In this document: one piece after another, positions 55,046 through 64,000 of the stretch
How positions within the stretch are numbered: position 1 is the stretch's first letter
Layout: the number at the start of each line of letters is the position of its first letter
NCBI RefSeq assembly: GCF_026151205.1
Contig: NC_087074.1
Coordinates: forward strand, 9,891,226 to 9,955,225
DNA from: Bolinopsis microptera
Lineage: Eukaryota > Ctenophora > Tentaculata > Lobata > Bolinopsidae
Reading direction: 5' to 3'
DNA length: 64,000 bases
Made by a program: the position numbers and the translations under genes
The notes under the pieces: generated by a model
What the model was told of the DNA's origin: nothing
Databases searched by the model: none
Seen by the model: the letters and a program-made list of their open reading frames with translations, nothing else

Positions 55046-57840
55046 ACGTGAGGCATATGAACGAGGAAATGAGCTTTTGTCATCATAACAGTCTTATATG
55101 AGAGCGAATAAGTTACACATAACTTTCATGTACTGGTGTAACAATAGCCATGGACAATAACTTTTGATCTTACTACCCAAGAAACCTTATTGGTTAGGGT
55201 ATATCTCTAAAGGTAAAATAAACATGGACATCCGGTCTTCAGCAAAATATTTCATATTTGCCCCGTAAAACTAAAGTTTGGAACAACGTAGATTTTAAGT
55301 TATCTCAAAAAGTTTTATAAATAAAAGTTTGCACCTTTAACTTTGCGGGTTCCTGTCCTTTGGTTGCCTTAATTGTTTTACGTACTAAATTGTGTCACAT
55401 TCTGCTTAAACATTGAAATGCATCACGCGTACTGCAATTATTGTTTTTAATGTCGCACGAGAGCTCAAGAAAAGAACCATTTCAAAAAACGTTTGAACAA
55501 TTTTTTACAATTTGATTGTTCATTCAATCATGGACACGCGATTTTCAATTGTTTTGACTTTAATTTGCCCATACCATTGTATTTTAGGCGCTGCACAGTG
55601 CACATTTGAACTGTTTATGCTTTCCCAGGAAACCTAACTTCGAAAATAAAAGAAATAGAAACATCTGGTTTGCAACAAAATGTTCGTCTCGTAAAACTAA
55701 AGTTAGCTCCCCAGGAGCACAATTTGGGACAACCTAGATTTTGAACTATCACGAAAAGTCATATTTGGGCCTTATATATATATATATATAATAAAACTGC
55801 GCAGCTTTAACTTTGCGGATTGTTCTTCTCTGATTGGCTGAATCGTATCACGTGGTACGTGGTGCAATTGCATTCTTGGAATAATTGAAGTGTGCAAATA
55901 CAATGAACTAACGAGCGCGCGCGGAGTTCAACAAGCTGTGAAGAGGTGATCACCTGTATTAATATCGCCAGCCAGTATAAGGTCTGCTGGGTTAGGAAAA
56001 TAAGTTTTAGGAAAACAATTTTTAAATTTTAGTATTTATTAATAACAATCAAAACATATCATATCATAGAAATATAGCCGCGCATTGGTTGGCTGCCTCA
56101 GTAAGGTAAATGATTTAAATTTTATAAAAGCACCAATTTAGCTGAGTCGAATTAGTTTTCAGTTTTCATATTTTATGGTTTTAAAATAACTGTGAACATA
56201 ATGTAAAGATTTGAAATACAAATTTGTGCATTTAATTTTGAATACTTGCCATTAAAATCGAAATCAGCATATAGAAATCAGAAATGCACACAGAACGGTC
56301 AAAATCTAATTGCGCCCTATCGTGGCAAAATTCACGGTATGCAGCCGCGCACTCGTGCGCGGCAGGTCTACAACGTATGACAAGTATTATAAGTATCAAC
56401 TTCATTATATTTTCAATTTTCGAAGTATGGACTAATAAAAATTTACATTATTGTATGTTACTGGGCCGCGCTCAGCCTGTCATTCCGCCTAATCTCTATT
56501 CGGTTCTATTATGTTTATGAACATAATAGCCTGAGGTCCCCAGGTAATATTATATGTAATTTGGTTATTTTATGAAACCAAAATTAAAAATTAAATTAAA
56601 ATATAAGGCATCTTACTATAAATAAAGCGAAACGATATATATCCGTACCATTTTACTGACACCACGGCATCAACTATATGGGTTATATGGGTTTCTGCTA
56701 GTTAAGTCTAAATTTAACAAATAAAATGAGCTTGAACTGTGAGACTAAAGTGGTAATACAAGGTAAGTGAACTATATAAAGAGATGAAATTTATAGAGCT
56801 GGCCAGACTATTAGTTAGTTTGCATATGCACCAGGTTGACTAATGACACAAAATATTCGTGCTGCCTCAGGTGTGAGGAGATAAAATCTAAAGAGAAACA
56901 AGTAGTAAGAAACTAGACATGCAATCGGCGGTGAGATAAGTTGTAATTGAATTATGGGGCTAAATAAAAATCATAAATAATAAATCACTTTAATAAAACA
57001 AAAGTTTAATAAAACAAAATTTAAATTTATTACCAATTATTCAATCAATACATATCATAAATTCTAATATTGGAAACACAATGCAGAATGGATGTCTTAA
57101 ACTATAATTTGTTGTCACTAATAATCTATTTACTTTCAAATTTTTAGGGATTTTATTTTTTTTAATTTTCAGATCTTTCATACTATTTGTTACTAAAATG
57201 CTCATTGTAGCCTATAATATTTAGATTTTCATCATCATCATTACTTTCAAAGTTGAAATTTAGTTAAGTATGAAATGCCACCACATCATAGGTAGGGTAA
57301 AATATAATTCTTAAAAATTTTAAAATTAAGAAGATTGCTCTATGACTTAAAATTTAAAATTTAGCAAAAGATGTCTAATTTTTAAATAGTTGGTTTTTAT
57401 GACAGTACTGGTATGACCAATTTTATTGTGGCTGGTAAAAGGACCCAGTTGCCTGTAAGGGCTTTACCGAACCCCTGGGGACCACAATGTGATAGGATCA
57501 GGCCAGATGTTTCCATGTAGAGCAATTTATTTATTTCGGAGCTATGGTTACGTGGTATAGTTGGTGGTCATGTTTAAAGGTCAGTTTATCCTTGTGTGCT
57601 AATTATCCATCCAGATGCTTAGTGATGTGAGATCTAAGAAGTTTTACCTACACTGTCTCGGTCGATTAAGATTTGAAAATACTTGTAAATTTTCTCATGA
57701 GTGGGAATAAAAATGGTAGAAATTAAAGAATGATTAAAAAAACTTCACAATCACTTGCAAGAAACAATTTATCAAAACAATCGTACTTTCAACATAGATA
57801 AGTCCTCTCAACTCAGTAAAACTGAAACTAGTCTAGAAAG
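55046..57840. other. Repeat-rich intergenic DNA
   Basis: Two diverged direct copies of a block of about 170 bp (CGTAAAACTAAAGTT, GGAACAAC.TAGATTTT, CTTTAACTTTGCGG) lie at about 55260-55400 and 55690-55860. A GC-rich hairpin CCGCGCACTCGTGCGCGG lies at 56344-56361. One element end is listed separately. From 56600 to 57840 it is AT-rich with no supported gene. Confidence 0.5.
56462..56547. mobile_element. Solo terminus related to the 26657-26971 element
   Basis: GGGCCGCGCTCAGCCTGTCA, CCGCCTAATCTCTATTCGG and ATAATAGCCTGAGGTCCCCA match the right arm at 26900-26971. The left half is not present nearby. Confidence 0.75.
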
Positions 57841-58080
57841 CTAGGGCCACAGCAGGGAAGAGGGCGAGGAGGGCAAGCTGCATCGAAACTGCTCCGTCTT
57901 TTGCTGCACCGAAACTGCTCCGTCTTTTGCTGCATTGTCACCTCCGGCTGCATCGTCACCTCCGGCTCCATTGTCGTCTTCAGCTGCATCGTCGTCTTCA
58001 GCTGCACTGTCACCTCCTTCTTCGTCGCAGTTGACAAAAGTCAGCATCCCGAAGAGTGCAAGTAGAATAAACAGTTTCAT
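57841..58080 (-). CDS. Small secreted acidic protein, 79 aa
   Basis: The ATG at 58078-58080 opens MKLFILLALFGMLTFVNC, a clear signal peptide with likely cleavage after C18. The mature part is a low-complexity run of D, E, A and G (EEGGDSAAEDDDAAEDD), followed by a Lys/Gln segment and a Ser/Pro tail. The DNA behind it is a degenerate tandem of GCTGCATCGTCGTCTTC-like units, so the acidic region probably grew by repeat expansion. A TATA-like CTATATAAC lies 32-40 bp upstream on the minus strand. No family is recognised; acidic propeptides of secreted peptides, or mineral- or mucus-associated proteins, are possible. A second repeat of 'KTEQFRCS' coding DNA sits in another frame. Confidence 0.6.
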   Translation of the reverse strand: MKLFILLALFGMLTFVNCDEEGGDSAAEDDDAAEDDNGAGGDDAAGGDNAAKDGAVSVQQKTEQFRCSLPSSPSSLLWP

Positions 58081-58769
58081 GTCAAGGTAGAGAACTTAGC
58101 TCAAATTATTTGTTATATAGTAGTGTTGAAAGTATTAAAACTGAAACTTAAACCAGATCAGTCAAATCAATGTACACTAAGTGCAAAGTGTTTGAAGCAT
58201 TATATACTTCATTCCTCATAACAGTCAACTATAAAGTAGATAATATATAGCTCCTCCCTATCAATGGAGTATAGAAGAATTGTCTCTTGTGTCATCTGAT
58301 GGCATTGAGGTATGTCATTAGAAGCTCTCCACTTACACTCAGATTGCTTTATAAAGATGCGCCTCTTAAAGACATATCCTTCAACTGAACAAAAATTAAA
58401 GACGGCAGGGCTTCAAAATTGTGAAATTAAAAATGCCACAACAGGTCTTAAAATAGATTGGATGTAATAAAGTACATTTCACACACTGACCTTACTTCTA
58501 CCAGAAAATTGAAAGACGGGTTGCAATGAATTAAAGACGGTGAAGCCTTTAAAATGGTCAAAATTAAAGACTATGAAGCCTTCGCCATTATATTATAATG
58601 AACTGAGTGTATGCTCTTTCGATATGACAAAACTAATTGTATCAGGTTATTTCTGTTCTGTCTTCTTGTATCTTTTGCTTTCTTTATTGGTATAGATTTG
58701 ATCTGACTATCATTAACTTCATTGTTTTGTAAATTCACATGATTTTTAAATTATATCACTAGCTTCAAG
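58081..58769. other. Divergent promoter region of the secreted protein and kinase genes
   Basis: The only intergenic space between the two head-to-head genes. It has TATA-like runs at 58112-58120 and 58228-58255. A repeated AATTAAAGACGG motif (also AAATTAAAGACTA) occurs at about 58395, 58534 and 58560. No gene seen. Confidence 0.5.
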
Positions 58770-61700
58770 ATGGTTATTAAGCTGATAAGAACAGATGTTA
58801 TTACAGATGACCGGACTGATAGTTTTGTTCATCCAGAACGCTTTCATGATTTTCATTACATTGGTGGAGGCTCTTTTGGGAGAGTAGTGTAAGTAAAGTA
58901 TATGAATGTAATTAAATGATAGGTTTTATTAACGTAATCATTGGTTTAAATTTTCTAGTACATATTTTATTGCTGCATAAAAAGTTTACAATCAGCTACA
59001 TTCCTAGTTATTATACACCTGTTCTTATACACCTGTTATAGACCTGTAGTAAATACAAAATTTGCACAAATATTTTAACTACCACCATTTTGCAGGGTAT
59101 CAGGGTACGGCAGCACTGAACATTTCACTTTACTTTGTGTAAATTTCATATGCCCTATAATTTGTATCTTAGCCGAACTGCATTGCAATCCATGTTCAGT
59201 TTTAAATAGAGATTCATGCTAGTTTCACTTCAGCTCTGCCAAAGACACAGTTAGAGATGACTACATGGTAGCAATTAAGAAAATATCCGTTCAAAGGCAT
59301 GCTAATGCTAGAATGTCAGATGTTAAAAATCTGTTGAGAGAAGTTGTTATTCTGCGGTATGCTAAGAATCCTCAGGTAACTTGGATTTTTATTTAGTTTA
59401 TTATATTATGATCAAATTACAATTTGGCCGGGTGGTGTAGTGGTAATTCACTCGCCTCCCAAGCGGAAGACCGGGGTTCAAACCCCGTCTGAGGCAGGCT
59501 TGGCCAGGTCACCAAGCTGTGATTGGTACAGGATTTATCCTGGTAATTATGCTCGGAGGATATCAGTGACGCGATTCCCACTACAGTGTAAGCTGCAGTG
59601 TAGCTGTAAAGTCTACCGCCATTCGGAATGAGTGTGAACTTGCTTACCAGGCAATCATGATTTCCGCTTGGTTCTCATCAGGTCTCTAAGAAAGCCAACA
59701 GTGTGCTGATATGCACTGTCATATGTACTTCCTAGAAGCAGCACACGGCCCATTTCGGACTTGCACGAGTTATAATTATTATAATTACAATTACCTTGTA
59801 GCTCTTGAATTTGGAAATATATTGAATGGGTATTGATATGATATCAGCCTTCGATACCATTAAGAGATCAGTCCTACTTGATATACTGCGAGAGGCTGGA
59901 TGTAGTGAAGACGACCTAAAACTTGTTCGTTACCTACTATCGAATACAAAGCTCAAGATCATGATAGAGAAAACGGTCTCGGGCGAGTTTATTGTATTAA
60001 TAGGAGCTTTCCAGGGAGACAGTCTATCCGGTAACTTGTTCACTGTGTACCTTGCTGGTACCCTGTATCATCTTCGGGCAGTTACCATGCACATCAGACT
60101 AAACCCTCCGATATCAGACCAGCTGCTACCACTTGAATGGGAGTATGCTGATGATGCAGATTTTGTTGATGAGGAAGAAGAGAACCTTCAAACACTTTTG
60201 CCAATATGTAAGGATGTTCTACAAGAATGGAACTTACTAGTGAACGAATCAAGAACTGAGTTCACACAGTTCTACATTGCTGGTAAAAACGAACGTGACG
60301 AGAAAGGTGAACTCCTGAAAAACAGAGAACCTTGGAGATCTTCAATATCACTAGGCTCCAAACTCTGCGACAAAGAAGACATTCAGAGAAGGTGCACCCT
60401 AGGAAATGTTGCTTTTCAGGACTACAAGAAAGTACTCGGCTGAAGATCTATGAGTCCCTTGTTGTTTCTGTTATGTTGTACAACTGTAATTCCTGGGCTG
60501 TACCCAAAATCTATATGGACAAAATCGACATTTGTCATCGCAAACACCTGAGGCAAATCGTCAAAACGTCAGATTTTTAATTTGTTTATACAATTTATTT
60601 ATTTGAATAAAGTTTTATAATAATAATAAAATAATATAATAATAAATTGACTTCATTGCAGATTGTCGAACTGGTCTCTATTTACATGGAGCTTCAAGAT
60701 GATATCGAGAAAGTACCAGTCTCCATCTACATTGTTATGAAGTATTGCGGAGAGAATCTTGTTGATTATATGGCAAAAAATCAAGATCGACTTCCTCTCG
60801 GGCAAGCTGCAGAAATTGTGTACAATATTGCTCGTGGACTAAATGTAAGTATAGTCATCCTACCAATAATACCATCTAGGATAAAATATATCAATTTTCC
60901 TTAATACTGATTCCTATACCATTATTTTTAAAATTCCTTTTTATACTTTTATACTCACTTCATTTCTTATTTCATAACTTTTACTTAAATCAGGATACAA
61001 ATTAACTTTAAAATTTCAGTTTCTCCACAAATTGGAAATCTATCATCGTGTGAGTTTCATCATGCAATGATTATAACTAGTATTCAATATTTTTAAAATT
61101 TCAATCTTAGGGACCAAAGTGTGGCCATATTGGTCTCATCGAAGCAGGGTCAATGTTGAGTATACAGTAGAAAATAAAGATATAATTTCAATTTGTTGTT
61201 TTGTCAATAATAGTGTCACCTGGCAATTAGGACGAAGGATAGAATACAAGAACAAACTAACTCATAAGTTACAATTTCAGGATTTGAAGCCTAATAACAT
61301 TTGTATTGATGAGAATGATGGAAATTTTCGAGCTAAGGTAAACATTTTCTTGATGAGAATTTGATTCTGTCGCAGATAAGTACTAAAACTATGATAACAA
61401 TTCTTTGCTGAATTTCAGAATTTAACTATCCAATTATCTCTGATCTGATTAGGATTTTATTTGTTAATTATTTCAGATCATTGATCTGGGTTACGCACGC
61501 AAGAAACCGCACGACACAAACGAAATCACGAGTATGATAGCTACTGTGTGTTATAGAGCCCCTGAGAATCTCTTTGGTCTCAAATTTAAAGAAAAACGTA
61601 AGATTTCATGACCATCAATTGATTTTTATTAGTTAAATTTTCGTAACAATATCAGTTTCAATCTTATTCGTCATAACTAGATAAGGCCTAGAACTTTAGA

Positions 61701-63204
61701 GGGATAACACTTAAAACAAATTTCAGAGGACGTATGGTCGTTGGGCTGCATTCTTGGCTACCTAGCCTCTTCTAAAAACATATTCCGATATATGAGACGA
61801 GAGCTCAAAGAAAGCTCTGGTACCCTCCAGCTGATTCTTCGCTATCTGGGTAAACCCAGCATTAACTTCATCAATAACTTAAACGAGGTTAGGAATATGA
61901 TTAGTTACAAAATTAATCCCATCTCTTATCTAGCACTCAGGGCTCTTTCTATGACTCATGTCTGATGCAACAGATAGAGAAAGTATAAATAATTTTGACC
62001 CTCCAGCCCTCCAGTAAATGTGGTTACTTATCTATATTGTCTTATGTAATATATAGTCTTAATAGTGAATAGTGAATCAGAGACAGTCACTACTTTACAT
62101 GTCTAACTTATTACTGTATAAGTCGAATTGTGGAGTAAAATGTTACTGCATATAATATATTGGTGTACCTATGTATTGTTTTCCGCTGCTTAACTCAACC
62201 ACTCCATTCAGAACAGAACATCTATTGACCGTTTACTGTGGCGAGATTTTAATAAACTATTCGAGGCTGACAATGAAGAGCACGGACATGGTTTTGACAC
62301 ATTCCTTGAACGACATGAAAATGATCCAAAGCGAGGTATTTGCATATTTTTTAAATTAAGAAAACACAAATTTTTAAGAAAACAACATTTGAAGAATTGA
62401 AGTATCTTTTTAAATCCTTTGAATATTAAGTTATCCTCATTTATACTTCTCGAATTGATTCCACACAGAGTTAAGTTGAACCATTTTGTGAGATTCAGTA
62501 TAATTTCTTCAACATTTATTTATCCGGCCAGGTGAAGCATTGGATCTTATGAATGGAATGCTAAAGTGGCATCACGAAGAACGGTTGAGTATTCAAGATA
62601 TCATAGAGAGTGACTTTGTGGCTGAATTTCGAGATGAAAGATTTGAGGTTTGTTATCTTGAATTATTCGTCAATTAATCGAGATTGCACTTCAGAATAGA
62701 ACCCCTTTAGAGAACTGGCTCGCTATCACAATGCAATCAGTGATTTGTCACGCTATTGCATCGATACTAATAGATGTTAAATATGTCAAATATGTTAAAT
62801 ATTAACATTTCCTGCTATTCAGAAATTACCGCCTCCCGACTTGGTTACCATGATCAAAGAAATTCTTGATGAAAATGAAGATGACATAAAAGAATACCAG
62901 ATTCGAAAAGATTACAACGGCTTAATCCAAAGTAAGATATTTGAAAATTGGAAAAGATTAGCTGCAGCCTCAAGCCTGCGATTTAAATCTTATTTCCTCG
63001 TTTAAAGTTTAAACACAATTTTCGTACTCCTGAAGCAGGTCAAGCGGATAATTGCAATTATTTCACCTCTGAATCATGACCCCTATAAATTACGGGCTTC
63101 CATCGGTTATAATTTCAGATTACCTGTATACATACATAGCTGAAGAATTTGGTTACGATGAGGATGTCAAGGACCATTATTCTTATTCACCTAGCAGTGA
63201 GTAG
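58770..63204 (+). CDS. Divergent MAP-kinase-like (p38/JNK-like) protein kinase
   Basis: Eleven exons: 58770-58888, 59234-59375, 60662-60844, 61020-61050, 61281-61337, 61477-61597, 61727-about 61959, 62212-62335, 62532-62647, 62823-62931 and 63119-63204, giving about 439 aa. Kinase marks: GGGSFGRVV loop (about 32-40), VAIKK lysine K55, E76, HRDLKPNN (157-164, D159), DLG at 180-182 in place of DFG, CYRAPE, DVWSLGC, and a C-lobe ending EERLSIQDIIESDF. The order and spacing fit CMGC/MAPK. The activation segment ITSMIATVCYRAPE lines up with the p38 TGY loop, but the tyrosine is a methionine. Exon 4 needs one base removed (TTTT to TTT at 61020-61023) to join FLHKLEIYHR in frame. The donor of exon 7 (CAT, then GTCTGA) is weak and uncertain. 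A long insert (NRTSIDRLLWRDFNKLFEAD) precedes the last helices. The upstream substrate and partners are unknown. Confidence 0.82.
59428..60650 (+). mobile_element. tRNA(Gly)-headed SINE joined to a reverse-transcriptase fragment
   Basis: 59428-59500 is a tRNA-Gly(CCC)-like head: A-box-like TGGTGTAGTGGT, anticodon loop CTCCCAA and B box GGGTTCAAACC, with an acceptor stem that no longer pairs. A body of about 320 bp follows. From 59826 an open frame of 205 codons encodes the central part of a LINE reverse transcriptase: SAFDTIKRSVLLD, FQGDSLSGNLF and the catalytic YADDADF. The continuation (RLKIYESLVVSVMLYNC) sits in another frame after a break near 60440 and runs to 60580. The 3' end is an AATAATAATAAA-rich tail up to about 60650. 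The whole lies in the third intron-sized gap of the kinase gene, in sense orientation. It is either one composite retroposon or two adjacent insertions. Confidence 0.7.
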
Positions 63205-63464
63205 CGTAAGTTAGCACCTTTCTCTACTACATATTATTGTAGTTTTAGGATTATCTTTTGATTTAATTAATTAATTGATTAATTACGTGATGTTTTAAAT
63301 TATAGCATCGTTTTCACAAAATAAACAAGCCCACAGCACTTAATCCAAGATTTATAAACTTTGACAATTCACTGAATTTGACTTGAAGAAAGTTCAATCT
63401 TTCTGCCGCCGCCGTAGTTCGGGAGGATAAACATCCTTATGAATCGTGTTTCTGATGTAATCCT
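63205..63464. other. Kinase 3' flank
   Basis: AT-rich DNA following the kinase stop. It holds a likely 3' untranslated region and an ATTAATTAATTGATTAATTA run. Near 63408 a CCGCCGCCG stretch stands out and may mark the start of the next transcript. Confidence 0.4.
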
Positions 63465-63650
63465 ATGATCACTTTCTCAGTTATGCAAAAAATGGTTATC
63501 TTACAACATATGACGACATTTGCTGTTCTCGGTACATTAGCTGGTATCTCCTACAGTTACTGGAAACAAGCTGTATTCCCATGGAGGATACTAATAGGTG
63601 GGACTGTGGTGGTATTCTCTCTATCAGCTCTTAAACGGGGGCTATTTTGA
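63465..63650 (+). CDS. Possible small two-helix membrane protein, 61 aa
   Basis: The ATG at 63465 opens a frame that ends with LKRGLF and a TGA. Two hydrophobic stretches (about residues 15-30, MTTFAVLGTLAGISYS, and 40-56, RILIGGTVVVFSLSAL) are joined by a short WKQAVFPWR loop, as in small inner-mitochondrial or ER membrane proteins. A 3' splice-like TTTCTCAG at 63473-63480 raises the option that it is the last exon of a gene with an upstream exon. An ATTAAA signal follows at about 63680. No family recognised. Confidence 0.35.
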   Translation: MITFSVMQKMVILQHMTTFAVLGTLAGISYSYWKQAVFPWRILIGGTVVVFSLSALKRGLF

Positions 63651-64000
63651 TGGAGTTGAGTGAAAGTGCCTTATCTGATTATTAAACTTTTCGTGTTGTG
63701 AATATTAATAGGGGGCATATTCACAACAGAAGAAAGGCGTAATTGGTGGTTGTGATTTTTAGTAATATATTTTTATAGCTTTTGGGTGGTTTTTTAGATT
63801 TTTTAGTTTTTTCGTGTTAATATGTTAGTTTTTATCTTAATTATGTATAAATGTGTGCTCAATTAATTAATTTTGATTTAACAACAATTTGACTTTGAAA
63901 TATTTCTAAGAATAAGACTTTATTTTTATAAATAATTGAATAAGTTGTACTTTAATCGCAATTTGTTTTTTCTAGATTCACTAGCTCTGTTGATATTCAT
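63651..64000. other. AT-rich DNA at the window edge
   Basis: Nothing beyond an ATTAAA-type polyadenylation-like signal near 63680 and T-rich runs. No gene seen. Confidence 0.4.

Noticed and set aside
59428-59500. tRNA-Gly(CCC) gene
   Set aside because: The acceptor stem is mismatched at several positions and a SINE body follows, so it is a derived head.

Overview
The window is AT-rich eukaryotic DNA with spliced protein genes (canonical GT/AG introns, 5-10 short exons) separated and invaded by many repeats. The host proteins are animal families: an SLC17-type transporter, TBL2, a CCHCR1-like coiled-coil protein, the ribosome-biogenesis WD40 protein NLE1 (Notchless), an SLC4A11-type borate/bicarbonate-family transporter and a divergent p38/JNK-like kinase. 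The mix of repeats (a CR1-like LINE, tRNA-headed SINEs, many short inverted-repeat transposons) suits a marine invertebrate. I lean towards a cnidarian, but nothing in the sequence settles this.

Layout. About 0.4-0.8 kb (-): a small unrecognised protein. 1.1-3.9 kb (+): SLC17-like gene in six exons with a SINE in one intron. 3.9-13.4 kb: repeat-rich stretch with a duplicated 0.4-kb block, a broken C2H2 zinc-finger ORF, a 5S-rRNA-like fragment and two 351-bp transposons in opposite orientation. 13.9-19 kb (+): a LINE with two intact ORFs. ORF1 carries an AlkB-type 2OG-Fe(II) oxygenase domain plus an SGNH esterase domain; ORF2 carries endonuclease and reverse transcriptase. 19.5-23.1 kb: a tandem repeat interrupted by a 1,960-bp terminal-inverted-repeat element with an array of about 18 copies of a 16-bp dyad motif. 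23-28.6 kb: GC-rich nested palindromic elements. 28.7-35.3 kb (-): TBL2, nine coding exons. 35.9-37.4 kb (-): CCHCR1-like ORF. 37.9-48.3 kb (-): NLE1, nine coding exons. 50.2-54.3 kb (-): SLC4A11-like gene in only two coding exons. 57.8-58.1 kb (-): small secreted acidic protein. 58.8-63.2 kb (+): kinase in 11 exons, with a SINE/reverse-transcriptase composite in an intron.

The exon models were rebuilt by hand from family similarity recalled from memory, splice sites and phase. NLE1 and SLC4A11 stay in frame throughout. SLC17, TBL2 and the kinase each need exactly one single-base indel to stay open, which points to assembly indels at least as much as to real gene decay. The neighbouring host genes share no pathway; the window is an ordinary animal gene neighbourhood. 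Its novelty lies in the mobile elements and in minisatellites that have copied splice sites.
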